A stretch of 64,000 bases of DNA from Armatimonadetes bacterium Uphvl-Ar1 (lineage in GTDB: Bacteria; Armatimonadota; Fimbriimonadia; Fimbriimonadales; Fimbriimonadaceae), in assembly GCA_002162075.1 (NCBI GenBank), contig CP021423.1:682001-746000 (forward strand). Direction: 5' to 3'. Below are positions 63,526 to 64,000 of this stretch, piece after piece. The notes under the pieces were generated by a model that had not been told where the DNA came from, did not search any database, and saw nothing but the letters and a program-made list of their open reading frames with translations. Each line of letters begins with the position of its first letter. Within the stretch, counting starts at the first letter, position 1. Both the position numbers and the translations under genes were made by a program.

Positions 63526-64000
63526 TCACAGCCCTAGGACATGACCAAAGGCTCGGAAGCGGTCGTAGCGGTGTTGGCGGAGTTGTTCTCCGGTGAGTTT
63601 TTGGAGTTCAGTGAGGTGGGTGTTTATGGCATCACGAACAATTTGGGCCGCCTCAGCCGGATTTCGGTGAGCACTCCCAAATGGTTCTTTGAGGACTTGT
63701 TCGACGAGCCCAAGTTCGAGGGCAGAGTCGGAAGTGAGTTTGAGGGCGGCGGCGGCTTGGGCTTTTTTGGCGGGATCGCGCCAGAGGATTGCGGCGCATC
63801 CTTCGGGGGGATGACGCTATAGACGCTGTGTTCTTGCATGAGAACTCGGTTCGCAATGGCAATGCCGATTGCGCCGCCAGATCCGCCTTCGCCGATCACG
63901 ACGGAGACGATGGGAACTGTGAGCTCAAACATTTTGAGCATGGATGCGGCGATGGCTTCGGAGATTCCTCGGGATTCGGATTCAACACCCGGGTCGGCGG
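63526..64000 (-). CDS. accA: Acetyl-CoA carboxylase carboxyltransferase subunit alpha (partial; apparent frameshift)
   Basis: The C-terminal part of the carboxyltransferase alpha subunit, running off the right edge. Diagnostic are [35 protein letters not shown] and [13 protein letters not shown]. The frame is then lost at the G6 run 63805-63810. One added base restores [40 protein letters not shown] and RAFGHVLGL to a TGA at 63526. As part of an essential enzyme, it is unlikely to be truly broken. The 5' end is outside the window. Confidence 0.93.

Noticed and set aside
1-64000. tRNA, rRNA, tmRNA or CRISPR arrays
   Set aside because: I looked for T-arm motifs, conserved rRNA stretches and regular spaced repeats and saw none; a covariance search would be needed to exclude them fully.

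Overview
The window reads as one contiguous stretch of bacterial chromosome, with no integrase, transposase, prophage, CRISPR or plasmid genes recognised. The combination of genes (futalosine-type menaquinone synthesis, three PEP-CTERM proteins, a prepilin-type secreted protein, a DUF4349 anti-sigma factor, diderm-type glycosyltransferases, Hfq, MreB and FKBP lipoproteins) fits a diderm, rod-shaped environmental bacterium. I lean towards Armatimonadota (Fimbriimonadia-like), but this is an inference from gene content and no marker comparison was possible.

Layout. 1-7.4 kb: tail of an unknown gene, two small membrane proteins, rpoB without rpoC, a family-2 glycosyltransferase and mqnC. 7.4-14 kb: small unknown proteins, a secreted endonuclease/phosphatase-fold protein, a BTAD/TPR regulator, the muropeptide-recycling pair murQ plus a BadF-type kinase, and a family-9 glycosyltransferase. 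14-20.4 kb: a DUF2089/DUF4097 pair, an ECF sigma factor with a DUF4349 anti-sigma factor, an aldo-keto reductase and an HD hydrolase. 20.4-29 kb: rpsT, a large unknown protein, PEP-CTERM proteins, a GNAT, a trans-sulfuration enzyme, rpmE and a response-regulator/HD-GYP protein. 29-40 kb: ppdK, a duplicated and decayed ppdK/HNH junction, an HNH protein, a possible structured RNA, murA-mreB, and a sensor kinase with an NtrC-type activator. 40-50 kb: an acyl-ACP desaturase, a pseudopilin behind a cobalamin riboswitch, tig-clpP-clpX, an RNHCP protein, a phosphotransferase and pruA. 50-64 kb: a HerA-like ATPase, a Gfo/Idh/MocA oxidoreductase, DinB, a metallophosphoesterase, a matrixin, miaA-hfq-dapF, smpB, a double-FKBP lipoprotein, an ArgC-like protein lacking the catalytic cysteine, CAP and phosphodiester-glycosidase secreted proteins, an NlpC/P60-like protein and the 3' part of accA.

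Two themes cut across the window. First, ten genes (one of them twice) are split by what looks like one missing base in a run of four to seven G or C, and an eleventh gene by a 22-bp tandem duplication. Adding one base restores a family-typical protein in every homopolymer case. Because mreB, dapF and accA are among them, homopolymer undercalling in the assembly is the simplest explanation. I give reconstructed gene limits and mark each break. Second, the most unusual biology is the consensus-like cobalamin riboswitch placed directly in front of a lone prepilin-like secreted protein. Next come the degenerate ArgC homologue, the rifampicin-pocket substitutions in RpoB, and the relic of a tandem duplication between ppdK and the HNH gene.

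Genes that seem to work together: murA, mreB, murQ with its kinase, and dapF (cell wall); tig-clpP-clpX (protein quality control); miaA-hfq and smpB (RNA and translation); mqnC (quinone); ppdK, accA and the desaturase (central carbon and lipid).
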